NCBI GenBank assembly: GCA_944381095.1
Contig: CALWJW010000014.1
Span: 1 to 33,511 of the forward strand
DNA length: 33,511 nt
Direction: 5' to 3'
DNA from: an uncultured Clostridia bacterium
GTDB taxonomy: Bacteria; Bacillota; Clostridia; Oscillospirales; CAG-272
The notes below the pieces were generated by a model. The model was not told where the DNA came from, searched no databases, and worked only from the letters and a program-made list of their open reading frames with translations. Within the stretch, counting starts at the first letter, position 1, and every line of letters begins with the position of its first letter. A program made the position numbers and the translations under genes. This document shows positions 7,212 to 14,855 of this stretch, in pieces.

Positions 7212-7461
7212 AGAAATCACCTGCCTGATTCTGATTAAACTGCGCATTTTTGATTTTTTTATTTTTGCACTGCTTTCGTATTATATGTTTTTGGATTTGT
7301 CGGTTATCCTTACCGCTTTATTGTTGAAGATATGGATTCCGGCTTACCGCAGTGCGTTGGCTGCGGAATTGACACTACTGTCTACCGGTGTTACCGATGA
7401 ATGGATTTGTTGGAGCAATCCGGAATAGAAAAAGCGATTGTAATTCAACTTTCACTTTTCG

Positions 7462-7834
7462 CACTTTCCGGGTTAAAAGAAAAGCCGTGATTCAGCACAC
7501 CGCGGTTTCACACTTTCCGGGTTAAAAGAAAAGCCGTGATTCAGCACACCGCAGTTTCGCGCCTTTCGGTTGAAATAATAACCGTGATTGGCACACCGCA
7601 GTTTTGCACTTTTCGGGTTAAAAGAAAAGCCTTGATTAAGCACACCGCAGTTTCACACTTTCCGGGTTGAAGGAAAAGCCGTGATTCAGCACACCGTAGT
7701 TTCACACTTTCCGGGTTAAAAGAAAAGCCTTGATTAAGCACACCGCAGTTTCACACTTTCCGGTTGAAATAATAACCGTGATTGGCACACCGCAGTTTCA
7801 CACTTTCCGGGTTAAAAGAAAAGCCTTGATTCAG
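7462..7834. repeat. Tandem array of eight units of about 49 bp
   Basis: The unit reads roughly CACTTTCCGGGTTAAAAGAA, then AAGCCGTGATTCAGCACACC and GCAGTTTCA. Unit starts are near 7462, 7511, 7560, 7607, 7656, 7705, 7754 and 7801, so steps are 49 bp except for two of 47. The 47-bp units (third and seventh) share a variant interior, GAAATAATAACCGTGATTGG. A period of 49 is not a multiple of three, so the array is not a coding repeat. It starts at the DUF951 stop codon and lies between that gene and rsmI. The rest of the gap (7212-7461) shows only a possible rsmI -10. Confidence 0.9.
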
Positions 7835-8046
7835 CGCTCCTGCTGTTTATCTTCCGGCTTGTCGGGAATGACCTGCTTTATGTTCTTTTCGAGTTTGAGA
7901 CGATTAACTGTAACATCTCTTCCGCATGAAAGGCAGATGATTCTGACGTCACTGCCCGAACGCAATACTTTGAATTTGTTTTCACCGCATGGATGAGGCT
8001 TTCGCATTACCAGTGTGTCACCGACAGAAAATCTGACTATTTTCAT
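7831..8046 (-). CDS. DUF951 family small protein
   Basis: The 71-residue protein contains VGDTLVMRKPHPCGENKF, then DVRIICLSCGRDVTV and RLKLEKNIK. This is the DUF951 pattern, with a KPHPCG motif and a CxxC pair that may bind zinc. The molecular role of the family is not established. ATG 8046 follows GAGG by 7 bases; a GTG four codons upstream (8058) is the alternative. It lies in the same direction as the methyltransferase gene 80 bases upstream, and its stop codon is the edge of the 49-bp array. In Bacillus the corresponding slot between yabB and yabC holds yazA, so the gene content differs here. Confidence 0.88.
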   Translation of the reverse strand: MKIVRFSVGDTLVMRKPHPCGENKFKVLRSGSDVRIICLSCGRDVTVNRLKLEKNIKQVIPDKPEDKQQER

Positions 8047-8126
8047 ATAAATCCTCACTTGCCGGGTTTGACCGGAACCGTAAAATCACTTCAAGCTGAA
8101 AGCAGGAATACATTTTATTCTGAAAT

Positions 8127-8882
8127 TCAGGGTTTCTGAAACTTGTCCGGAAATTCGTCGTTTTCGTAAATGTAAGCTGCATCCGGAGATTCTGATTCGT
8201 TTGATTTAAGAAAAAGCGTGGGTGTGACAAAAAGGGATTCTCTTCCGTTCAGAACTGCTTCCGTAAGAACACACGACGGAGCTGCCGACCCCGAAGAACT
8301 CACAAAAGTCATTCGTTTAGGTGAAAATCCGGAGTTTTTCAGTGCGTTCATCAGGGTTTCAAGTCTGTCGGGACGGTAAACGGTATAGAATCTGCCTCCT
8401 GTTTTAAGTAATTTGGCTGCCGCGAAACAAAATTCGGTTACCCCTCCGAATACTTCGTGTCTGGAAATCTGACGTAGTTCTGATACGGACGATTTTCCGG
8501 AGCTGACCTTCATATACGGTGGATTGGCAAAGACCGAGGTAACTTTCGGAAAGTCAGCCGGACAGAGATGTCTGACATCGGCGCACACAGGGACGACTTT
8601 TTCGGAAAGTCCGTTTGACTCGGTGTTTCTGACGAGGAGACTGAAAAGAGACTTCTGTATCTCAACCGAATAGATATGTGAAAACTTTCTTTTGACGGCA
8701 CAAATGAGAGAAACGACACCTGTGCCTGCACCCAATTCGACCGCTGCTTCCGAAGGTCTGCCCTTGACGAAGGCGGACAGCAGTACCGCGTCCGTGCCGG
8801 TTGAAAATCCTGACAGCGGTTCGAAGATTTCCAGATCGAAAAGTTTCAGAGTGCGGATATTTTTATCGCTTATCCCGCTCAT
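8127..8882 (-). CDS. TrmN6/YabB-like tRNA1(Val) adenine N6-methyltransferase
   Basis: The 251-residue class I methyltransferase has a leader FSTGTDAVLLSAF (26-38), SAM-binding VELGAGTGVVSL (48-59) and the N6-adenine motif NPPY (120-123). These are features of the TrmN6/YfiC group that methylates A37 of tRNA(Val). Position next to ricT and rsmI matches Bacillus yabB. ATG 8882 has GGGAGG 4 bases upstream. The C-terminal 30 residues are acidic and variable. Substrate is inferred from family and location. Confidence 0.85.
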   Translation of the reverse strand: MSGISDKNIRTLKLFDLEIFEPLSGFSTGTDAVLLSAFVKGRPSEAAVELGAGTGVVSLICAVKRKFSHIYSVEIQKSLFSLLVRNTESNGLSEKVVPVCADVRHLCPADFPKVTSVFANPPYMKVSSGKSSVSELRQISRHEVFGGVTEFCFAAAKLLKTGGRFYTVYRPDRLETLMNALKNSGFSPKRMTFVSSSGSAAPSCVLTEAVLNGRESLFVTPTLFLKSNESESPDAAYIYENDEFPDKFQKP

Positions 8883-8934
8883 AGAACCTCCCTGAGTTGA
8901 AATTTTTCAATATGCCTGGGTAGGTATAAAACAA

Positions 8935-8969
8935 TTTTTGGTGCGCACAGCAAGCCGGCGCACCAAAAA
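8935..8969 (-). terminator. Terminator-like hairpin after the ferredoxin gene
   Basis: Perfect 12-bp arms TTTTTGGTGCGC (8935-8946) and GCGCACCAAAAA (8958-8969) with an 11-base loop; the minus strand continues TTGTTTTATA. It lies 16 bases after the ferredoxin stop and 53 bases before the methyltransferase start, so it may allow partial read-through. Confidence 0.75.
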
Positions 8970-8984
8970 TCAGTTTTAAGCGAA

Positions 8985-9158
8985 TTATTCGGCATGAGGA
9001 GCTTCGACAGGGCAAACGCCTTCGCATGCGCCGCAGTCAACACATTCGTCCGCATTTATGACGTATTTTCCGTCTTTTTCCGAAATGCAGGAAGTGGGGC
9101 ACTCCTCAGCGCAAGAACCGCAACCGATACACTTGTCCGCGTCAATGATGTGAGCCAT
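8985..9158 (-). CDS. 2[4Fe-4S] ferredoxin
   Basis: This 57-residue protein has two clostridial cluster motifs, CIGCGSCAEECP (C10, C13, C16, C20) and CVDCGACEGVCP (C39, C42, C45, C49), plus one extra Cys (C24). It is a small cytoplasmic electron carrier. ATG 9158 follows GGAGG by 8 bases. It has its own sigma-A promoter and its own terminator, so it is expressed independently although it sits inside the ricT-methyltransferase cluster where Bacillus has yabA. A link to the neighbouring Cys-rich RicT is speculation. Confidence 0.96.
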   Translation of the reverse strand: MAHIIDADKCIGCGSCAEECPTSCISEKDGKYVINADECVDCGACEGVCPVEAPHAE

Positions 9159-9191
9159 AACAAAACCTCCGTACTGATTGATTTCGAGAGT

Positions 9192-9220
9192 AGTATACCA
9201 CAGTTTGATTCTTATTTCAA
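9192..9220 (-). promoter_or_regulatory. Sigma-A promoter of the ferredoxin gene
   Basis: On the minus strand TTGAAA (9215-9220), 17 bases, TATACT (9192-9197); predicted start near 9185, a 27-base leader. Confidence 0.8.
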
Positions 9221-9274
9221 TAGCTTTTTCAGTTTTTATAAGTTAATTTTGTATAAATTTTGAGTGTCGGCCTG

Positions 9275-10678
9275 TCATTTTTCGTCTTTATTTTTCTTGT
9301 TTTGTCTGAAATAAGGTTTGAAAAATTTCTTTTTCTTTTTCGGGTCTTGTTTTTTTGTATCCCGGTTTTGCGTTTGCGCATTGTTCGTCTGGACGCCGGG
9401 ATTCATCTTGTTTTTATTTCGGAAGGGTTTTCCGGAAGAACTTTCATTCGTTTTATTTTTCTCGGCAATTTCTTTTTGCGGTTTTTCGGGAGTCTCTGTA
9501 TTCGACGAAAAAACTCCGCTACGCTGCTTGTGGTTTTTTTTCTGAGTTTGCTCCCGCCGGTCTTTTTGCACCGGATTGCTGACCTGTTCCTGCTCTGTGT
9601 TTCCTGTGTCAGGGTCAGCTTTTTCACTTTCAAAAAGAGAAAAAATGTAGGCGTCATCTTTATCGGTTTTTTTGTCACGGGTATCAGTTTTTGTCAGCTT
9701 CTGACCGTGATAATCGCTTTCAGGTACGACGTCATTTCTCAAAAAAATCACAGGCTCAGAGTCTTCTCCGGCGCTGTCCAGCTTCACCTTCACTATTCCT
9801 GTCATAGGCTTTGAATCGGTAACTGTACCGGCTCCGTCGGCTGTCATTACCCTCAGACCGACTTTGGGAGTCAACTCTTTTTCTTTCAGATATGTATCAT
9901 ATTCATATCTGAGACAGCACATCAGCCTTCCGCATGCGCCGGAAATTTTTGCGGAGTTGAGCGAGAGGTTTTGTTCTTTTGCCATTTTTACCGAAACCTG
10001 AGCGAAATCGCTTAAAAAAGTGTGACAGCAGTACGGTCTGCCGCAGATTCCGAGTCCGCCGAGGATTTTAGCCTCGTCACGTATTCCTATCTGGCGCATT
10101 TCGATTCGCATATGATATATTGATGCCAGGTCTTTTACAAGTTCCCTGAAATCCACTCTGCCCTCTGAGGAAAAGTAAAACAGCAGCTTGCTGCGGTCGA
10201 ATGCCAGTTCAACGTCTATAAGCTTCATGTCAAGGGAATGCTTGTCTATAAGTGCAATACAGTTGTTGAACGCTTCCACTTCCTTACGGACATTTTCACT
10301 GTGGATTTCAGTGTCTTTGTCTGTTGCAAGTCTGACTACCGAACGGAGCGGCTCCACTATCTCGCTGTTTTTAATTATTCTGTTCGATATGACGGTAATT
10401 CCGTATTCCTCGCCCCTTGAAGTGTCCACGATCACCGGTTCATTGGTTTTAAGATTGAATCCGGACGGTGAAAAATAGTATGTTTTACCGTTTTTTTTGA
10501 ATTTGACGCCGACAATTTCCGTACCCGAGTCGGGATTTCCGGTGCCGTTGCTCTCCGGACTGTTTACCGCCTCATCTGAGGCAGCTGAGCAGGTGAACTG
10601 CGTTTCGGGTGAAACCTGCGCCGCAGGTCCGGCGGGATTTTGTTCTGTCTCATTTTGTGATTTCTGGTTATCGTTCAT
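9275..10678 (-). CDS. ricT: PSP1-domain protein RicT (YaaT)
   Basis: The 467-residue protein has a low-complexity N-terminus (1-50), the PSP1 domain (about 55-280) with LGGLGICGRPYCCHTFL (C212, C217, C218) and SGACGRLMCCLRYEYD (C249, C254, C255), and a long charged tail rich in Lys, Asn and Gln (about 350-467). RicT in Bacillus is part of the RicAFT complex, which carries [4Fe-4S] clusters, acts with RNase Y on mRNA maturation and affects sporulation and competence. The usual length is about 275, so the N-terminal extension and the tail are extra. ATG 10678 with AAAGGA 7 bases upstream is chosen over the open frame start at 10807. It follows holB by 137 bases, as in Bacillus. Confidence 0.9.
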   Translation of the reverse strand: MNDNQKSQNETEQNPAGPAAQVSPETQFTCSAASDEAVNSPESNGTGNPDSGTEIVGVKFKKNGKTYYFSPSGFNLKTNEPVIVDTSRGEEYGITVISNRIIKNSEIVEPLRSVVRLATDKDTEIHSENVRKEVEAFNNCIALIDKHSLDMKLIDVELAFDRSKLLFYFSSEGRVDFRELVKDLASIYHMRIEMRQIGIRDEAKILGGLGICGRPYCCHTFLSDFAQVSVKMAKEQNLSLNSAKISGACGRLMCCLRYEYDTYLKEKELTPKVGLRVMTADGAGTVTDSKPMTGIVKVKLDSAGEDSEPVIFLRNDVVPESDYHGQKLTKTDTRDKKTDKDDAYIFSLFESEKADPDTGNTEQEQVSNPVQKDRREQTQKKNHKQRSGVFSSNTETPEKPQKEIAEKNKTNESSSGKPFRNKNKMNPGVQTNNAQTQNRDTKKQDPKKKKKFFKPYFRQNKKNKDEK

Positions 10679-10815
10679 TAACTGTCCTTTCAGCTGACTG
10701 CTTCGAAAAATACTGGTTTGGTTATATGTTTGAGTTATCGGATGGGTAAAAATCAGTAAACAGTTTAGACCGCAGACGGCTATGCTGACCGCAGGTCGTT
10801 TTGGCAATCACACAT

Positions 10816-11823
10816 TCAGTTTTTTCTGACGGAACGCCGTACTGCGCGGTAAAATAAGTCGGCGGCTGCTATCGAAAAGGTATCAGTACTTACGTTGTAT
10901 GTAAGTGTTTCGGTAATTTTTTCGACAGCAAAATGTATATTAAGCAGAATATTTTTCGCAAACCTTGCAGAATATTCTTCCGCTGTTTCCACGTCGGTAA
11001 AAAACAAAGGTTTCAGTGTCTCGCCGTACTTGGCTTTAAGCATATCGCGCACCGATGCGGAAAGCTCTGAGGCAAAAATCAGAAACTGATCGCGTTTATA
11101 AGCCGAACGGATGAAAAAAAACAAAATTCCGTCGTTTTTACCTTCACTGAGGATATCAAGGAATGAAAGAACATCTGCTTTGATCCTGGCACTGACGGAG
11201 TCCGGCTCTTCGATAAGCTCCAAGGCCTTTCCGATACTACCGCCGGAGCATTTTACCGCGGCGGCGAAGCTTTCCGGGGAATGGTCTCTGAGCCTTGCTG
11301 CATTTTCAGATAAACCGACTATGATTCCGGCGATTTCGCTGTCGGAAAATACCGACATTTTCAGAACGGGAGCCCTTGAAACGACAGTTGAAAGCAAAAG
11401 AGAAGAATTTTCGGCAAGCAGAAAAAAATAAACGCCGGGAGGCGGCTCCTCCAATATTTTAAGCAGAGCATTCTGGGCTTCTGCCGTCAGCAGATGGGCT
11501 TTTCTGATGATGAAAACCCTGTTTGTAAGTTCCTGGGGTCTGATAAAAGCGTTTCGTTTGATTTCACGGACAGCCGAAACCCCGATACTTGTTTTATCGT
11601 TTTCGGGTTTGAGGGTTACAACATCAGGAGATATATTTCTGAGAATTTTGTCTTTGTACATCGGATTCAGCCCGGCAGACAGAGCGAGTGCCGCCGTATA
11701 TTTTCCGGATCCGTCAGGACCTTCAAAAATGAGAGCGTGCGGGAGCGAGGAAGCGGAAATCTTATCGGTCAGATAGGCTTTAAGCGCATCATTGCCGTAA
11801 AGCGTCCCGAAAAAATCGGACAT
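10816..11823 (-). CDS. holB: DNA polymerase III delta' subunit HolB
   Basis: The 335-residue clamp-loader subunit has a P-loop-like GPDGSGKYT (35-43), HLLTAEAQNALLKILEEPPP (about 110-129) and the position of the SRC sensor, here SRA (VVSRAPVL). It acts with delta and tau/gamma to load the sliding clamp. The four-cysteine zinc module that normally lies after the P-loop is missing; that region (50-70) has no Cys. ATG 11823 sits 5 bases after AAAGGAGG. It heads the holB-ricT cluster and has a strong promoter. A role as delta' rather than DnaX is indicated by the short length and the ricT neighbour. Confidence 0.88.
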   Translation of the reverse strand: MSDFFGTLYGNDALKAYLTDKISASSLPHALIFEGPDGSGKYTAALALSAGLNPMYKDKILRNISPDVVTLKPENDKTSIGVSAVREIKRNAFIRPQELTNRVFIIRKAHLLTAEAQNALLKILEEPPPGVYFFLLAENSSLLLSTVVSRAPVLKMSVFSDSEIAGIIVGLSENAARLRDHSPESFAAAVKCSGGSIGKALELIEEPDSVSARIKADVLSFLDILSEGKNDGILFFFIRSAYKRDQFLIFASELSASVRDMLKAKYGETLKPLFFTDVETAEEYSARFAKNILLNIHFAVEKITETLTYNVSTDTFSIAAADLFYRAVRRSVRKN

Positions 11824-11928
11824 AGCTACCTCCTTTGCAATATGTATGGCGCAGTGAATTTGTTTCACTCGGCGCCATTCAAAGGCTGATACGGGAAAGT
11901 CATTTCACGAACACCTCTGACTCCTACT

Positions 11929-11957
11929 ATTATATCAGAAAAACCTTGATTTGTCAA
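11929..11957 (-). promoter_or_regulatory. Consensus sigma-A promoter of the holB-ricT operon
   Basis: On the minus strand TTGACA (11952-11957), 17 bases, TATAAT (11929-11934), both consensus. Predicted start near 11922 gives a leader of about 100 bases, which contains a stem (GGCGC/GCGCC plus AGTGAA/TTCACT, about 11847-11876) close to the holB ribosome binding site. Confidence 0.9.
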
Positions 11958-12054
11958 ATGAAATTTATTATTGAAAGATGACATTTCAGTATTCCGAAAA
12001 CAGTGTGCAGGCGTTGCTTTGGCTTTGACTGAACAGGCATAAACGGCCGGCATT

Positions 12055-14541
12055 TCAGCATAATTCCTTTTCTCCGTCATCATAGAATTCCGAATCCTCA
12101 AATTGTTTTGTAATACCTTCGAGATAACAGCCCGAGCAGAATCTGTTGAACGGGAATTTTACTGCGCTTCTTCCGCAGTAAACTCCGCTTTTCAGGTTGT
12201 ACTGAAAGAACGGAAGAGTGCTGTCAAGGCATACTTCTGTTCCCGGTAGCAGATTTTGCCAGACATACTGTGCGTCTGAAATTGTGACTTCGTGCGGAAA
12301 GTACCGGGTAATGTTCAGTAGTCCGACGTAACGGCAGTTTTCGGGACTGCAATGATCGCAGGCAATTCCGCCCCTGACTGTATCATACAGCACCATTTTA
12401 TGCACGTCGCAGTATTCGGTCGGGACGGTATCCTCGGTGAAGTAACCGATTTCGGTTCTGCAACCTCTAGGGTCGCAAAGGCAGGCAGAGCTGACGAGTT
12501 TGCCGGAATCCTTGCAGTATTTTGCCATGACTATCCCCTCGGGCTCGTCAAATTTTTCCTTCGGGAGATAGCCGAGGCATTCCTCGGTATTGATTATTTT
12601 CATAATGTTGTCGAATGTTTTAAGTGCGGGGCTGGGCGATAACGGGAAGCCGTCAAGACTTTTCGGATTAGGATAACCGAACCACACGCCTGCAAGCAGA
12701 TCCGGAGTATAACCTATAAACCACGTGTCACAGTCACTGCTTGTAGTTCCGGTTTTTCCCGCGCACTGAAATGAATTTTTCAGCGTCATAGATGAAGCGG
12801 TACCGCTTCCGGTGACTTCGGTCAACAGCTTCGTCATAATGAACGCACTTTGTTCGGAAAAAACCTTTTTCGGCTTCGGGGTGTTGTCAACAAGGACATT
12901 TCCATCGGAATCCAGTATTTTTATAACGGTTTTTCCTTTGCTGAAATAACCGTTGCCGGCAAGTGCCGTATAAGCGGAGGTGATGTCCCTGACTGTGACT
13001 CCCACCGTAAACTGGCCGAGAGCGAGCGGAGATTCTGCAATATCGGTAAAAACACCGCCGTTCCGATCGGAAGAAGAAACAAGACCTGAAATTCCGAGTG
13101 TGTCGGAAAGAAGTCTGAATGAGTTTTCCGGACCGTACTCGTCCAGGACTTTGACCGCAACTGTGTTCACCGAACGGGCGACAGCATCTCTTATCGTGGT
13201 AAGACCCCTGTAACCGTTCGGAAAGTTCTGCGGCCATCCTCTTACTGAACCTTTGCCGTCGGAAACAAATCGGACGGGGGTGTCGTCCACGACAGAGCCA
13301 TAGGTTATGATCCCCTTGTCGATAGCCGGGGCATATACCGAAAGCGGTTTTACCGATGAACCGGGTGAACGCCTTGTCGAAGTGGCGTAGCTGAGGGTGC
13401 GGTTTGCTTTTTTTAATCCGGTTGCGCCTGCAAGTGCTAAAATATAACCGCTATGAGGGTCGATAACAACCATGGAGCATTCGGGATGAATTAGCATACC
13501 GTCGGGATAAAAATTACTTTCGTCAGCAAAGTATTCTTCAACGGCAGACTGCATTTTAGGGTTTTGCGCGGTGATTACCGACAGACCGCCGGTAAAAAGC
13601 ATTTTTTTTGCGGTCTGTGAGCCCGTAGCTATTTTGTTTTCAAGCAGCAGATCAACGCACTCGTCGATGACCGCTTCGGTGTACCAGGAGTAGACTTGAT
13701 TTTTTTCGTCGCTTCGGCTTTGACCGTCCGACAGTTGAAGCGTATCTGACAGCGCTTCGGAATAATCAGTTTCGGAAATCATACCGAGTGATAACATTCT
13801 GTAAAGCACGGTAGCACGTCTTTCCGCATTGTTTTGTGGATTTTTGGCAGGATTCCACTTTGCCGGTGATTGCGGGATCGCGGCGAGAGCGGCACATTCC
13901 GCAAGACTCAGTTCTGAAACTTCCTTTCCGAAATAATTCTGAGCTGCTGCCCCGATACCGTAGCAGTTGTCGGAAAGATATATGGTGTTGAGATAAAGAC
14001 CGAGAATTTCGTCTTTGGAAAGAGCAGCGTCAAGTTTTACCGAACGGATGATTTCTTTGATTTTGCGGCTGACACTGTATGAGTCTTCTCCTGTGATGTT
14101 TTTGATAAGCTGCTGGTTAATTGTCGAACCGCCGAAGTCTCCTTTTCCGGCGACAAATGACATCAGAGCGCCGGCAGTCCGCTTTATGTCAATACCCTTG
14201 TGAGAGTAGAATCTGTGGTCTTCTATCGCGATAAAAGCGTTTTTCAGATTTTCCGGGATATTTTCGGATTTTACCCATTCTCTGTTCTGTTCGCTGTACA
14301 GCGTTTCGCTTTCCAGCTCTTTGGCTATGGTGCAGTCCTCCGAGTCGGAGGAAGTGAGATAATAGAGCTTGGTGCTTCTGTCCTGAGCCCTGGCTATTTC
14401 GCTGAATTCACTTACCTTGAGGTCAGGTGAAAAAGCGGCATAGGCAAAAAATGACAAAATGCAGAAAAGAAGTGAAAACGTACCGGTCAAAAACACTGTA
14501 AACGCAACCCGCAGAAAAGCTTTTAATGATTTTTTCAGCAT
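12055..14541 (-). CDS. Class A penicillin-binding protein (PBP1A family), Cys-rich tail
   Basis: The 828-residue protein has a short cytoplasmic N-terminus, one membrane anchor (about 10-37), a GT51 glycosyltransferase domain with EDHRFYSHKGID (107-118), GGSTINQQLIKN (137-148) and LYLNTIYLSDNCYGIGAAA, and a transpeptidase domain with SSVK (S395, K398), SVN (457-459) and KTGTT (596-600). It polymerises and cross-links peptidoglycan outside the membrane. The last roughly 185 residues hold 14 Cys; the first part resembles the Cys-containing tail known from clostridial PBP1 proteins, but the last 90 residues are not familiar. ATG 14541 has AAAGGA 9 bases upstream. murC lies upstream in the same direction. 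Confidence 0.95.
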   Translation of the reverse strand: MLKKSLKAFLRVAFTVFLTGTFSLLFCILSFFAYAAFSPDLKVSEFSEIARAQDRSTKLYYLTSSDSEDCTIAKELESETLYSEQNREWVKSENIPENLKNAFIAIEDHRFYSHKGIDIKRTAGALMSFVAGKGDFGGSTINQQLIKNITGEDSYSVSRKIKEIIRSVKLDAALSKDEILGLYLNTIYLSDNCYGIGAAAQNYFGKEVSELSLAECAALAAIPQSPAKWNPAKNPQNNAERRATVLYRMLSLGMISETDYSEALSDTLQLSDGQSRSDEKNQVYSWYTEAVIDECVDLLLENKIATGSQTAKKMLFTGGLSVITAQNPKMQSAVEEYFADESNFYPDGMLIHPECSMVVIDPHSGYILALAGATGLKKANRTLSYATSTRRSPGSSVKPLSVYAPAIDKGIITYGSVVDDTPVRFVSDGKGSVRGWPQNFPNGYRGLTTIRDAVARSVNTVAVKVLDEYGPENSFRLLSDTLGISGLVSSSDRNGGVFTDIAESPLALGQFTVGVTVRDITSAYTALAGNGYFSKGKTVIKILDSDGNVLVDNTPKPKKVFSEQSAFIMTKLLTEVTGSGTASSMTLKNSFQCAGKTGTTSSDCDTWFIGYTPDLLAGVWFGYPNPKSLDGFPLSPSPALKTFDNIMKIINTEECLGYLPKEKFDEPEGIVMAKYCKDSGKLVSSACLCDPRGCRTEIGYFTEDTVPTEYCDVHKMVLYDTVRGGIACDHCSPENCRYVGLLNITRYFPHEVTISDAQYVWQNLLPGTEVCLDSTLPFFQYNLKSGVYCGRSAVKFPFNRFCSGCYLEGITKQFEDSEFYDDGEKELC

Positions 14542-14855
14542 TTTCTCAAATCCTTTCAGATTATAATACCATAGATATTTTTCTCACCCCTGCCGGAAAT
14601 ATTACTAAAAAAAATTACCTTTATTTCTTTTGACGACTGTTAATACAGAATCGGCGACGCACAAAAAACCTTTTGCCGGCGCTTTCAAAAACTGAAAAAG
14701 TGCGACGTTCAAAAGGTTTAAGGATTATGTTTACGTAATGACGACGTCAGACAATAACCGGGAAATCAGGCATAATTTGCCGTAGTGGGTAAGTCTTTCC
14801 CGATAAGTTGTGAGCGAAGCTGCGTAAGAGAGAAAACAGCAACAGCTTTTCGGGC
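14542..14855. other. Structured gene-free stretch between murC and the PBP gene
   Basis: Arms AAACCTTTTG (14666-14675) and CAAAAGGTTT (14710-14719) enclose an imperfect inner stem, with TTTTTTG following on the minus strand; this is a possible murC terminator. A second stem is CGGGAAA (14759-14765) with TTTCCCG (14796-14802), enclosing GGCA-TAATT-TGCC. TATAAT near 14563 (minus) could serve the PBP gene but lacks a good -35. Confidence 0.5.

Noticed and set aside
7462..7834. CRISPR array
   Set aside because: Whole units are near-identical with no unique spacers of constant length, and no cas gene is nearby.
7541..7996. Repeat-containing proteins read through the 49-bp array on either strand
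   Set aside because: The 49-bp step shifts frame each unit, there is no ribosome binding site and no domain; these frames are by-products of the repeat.
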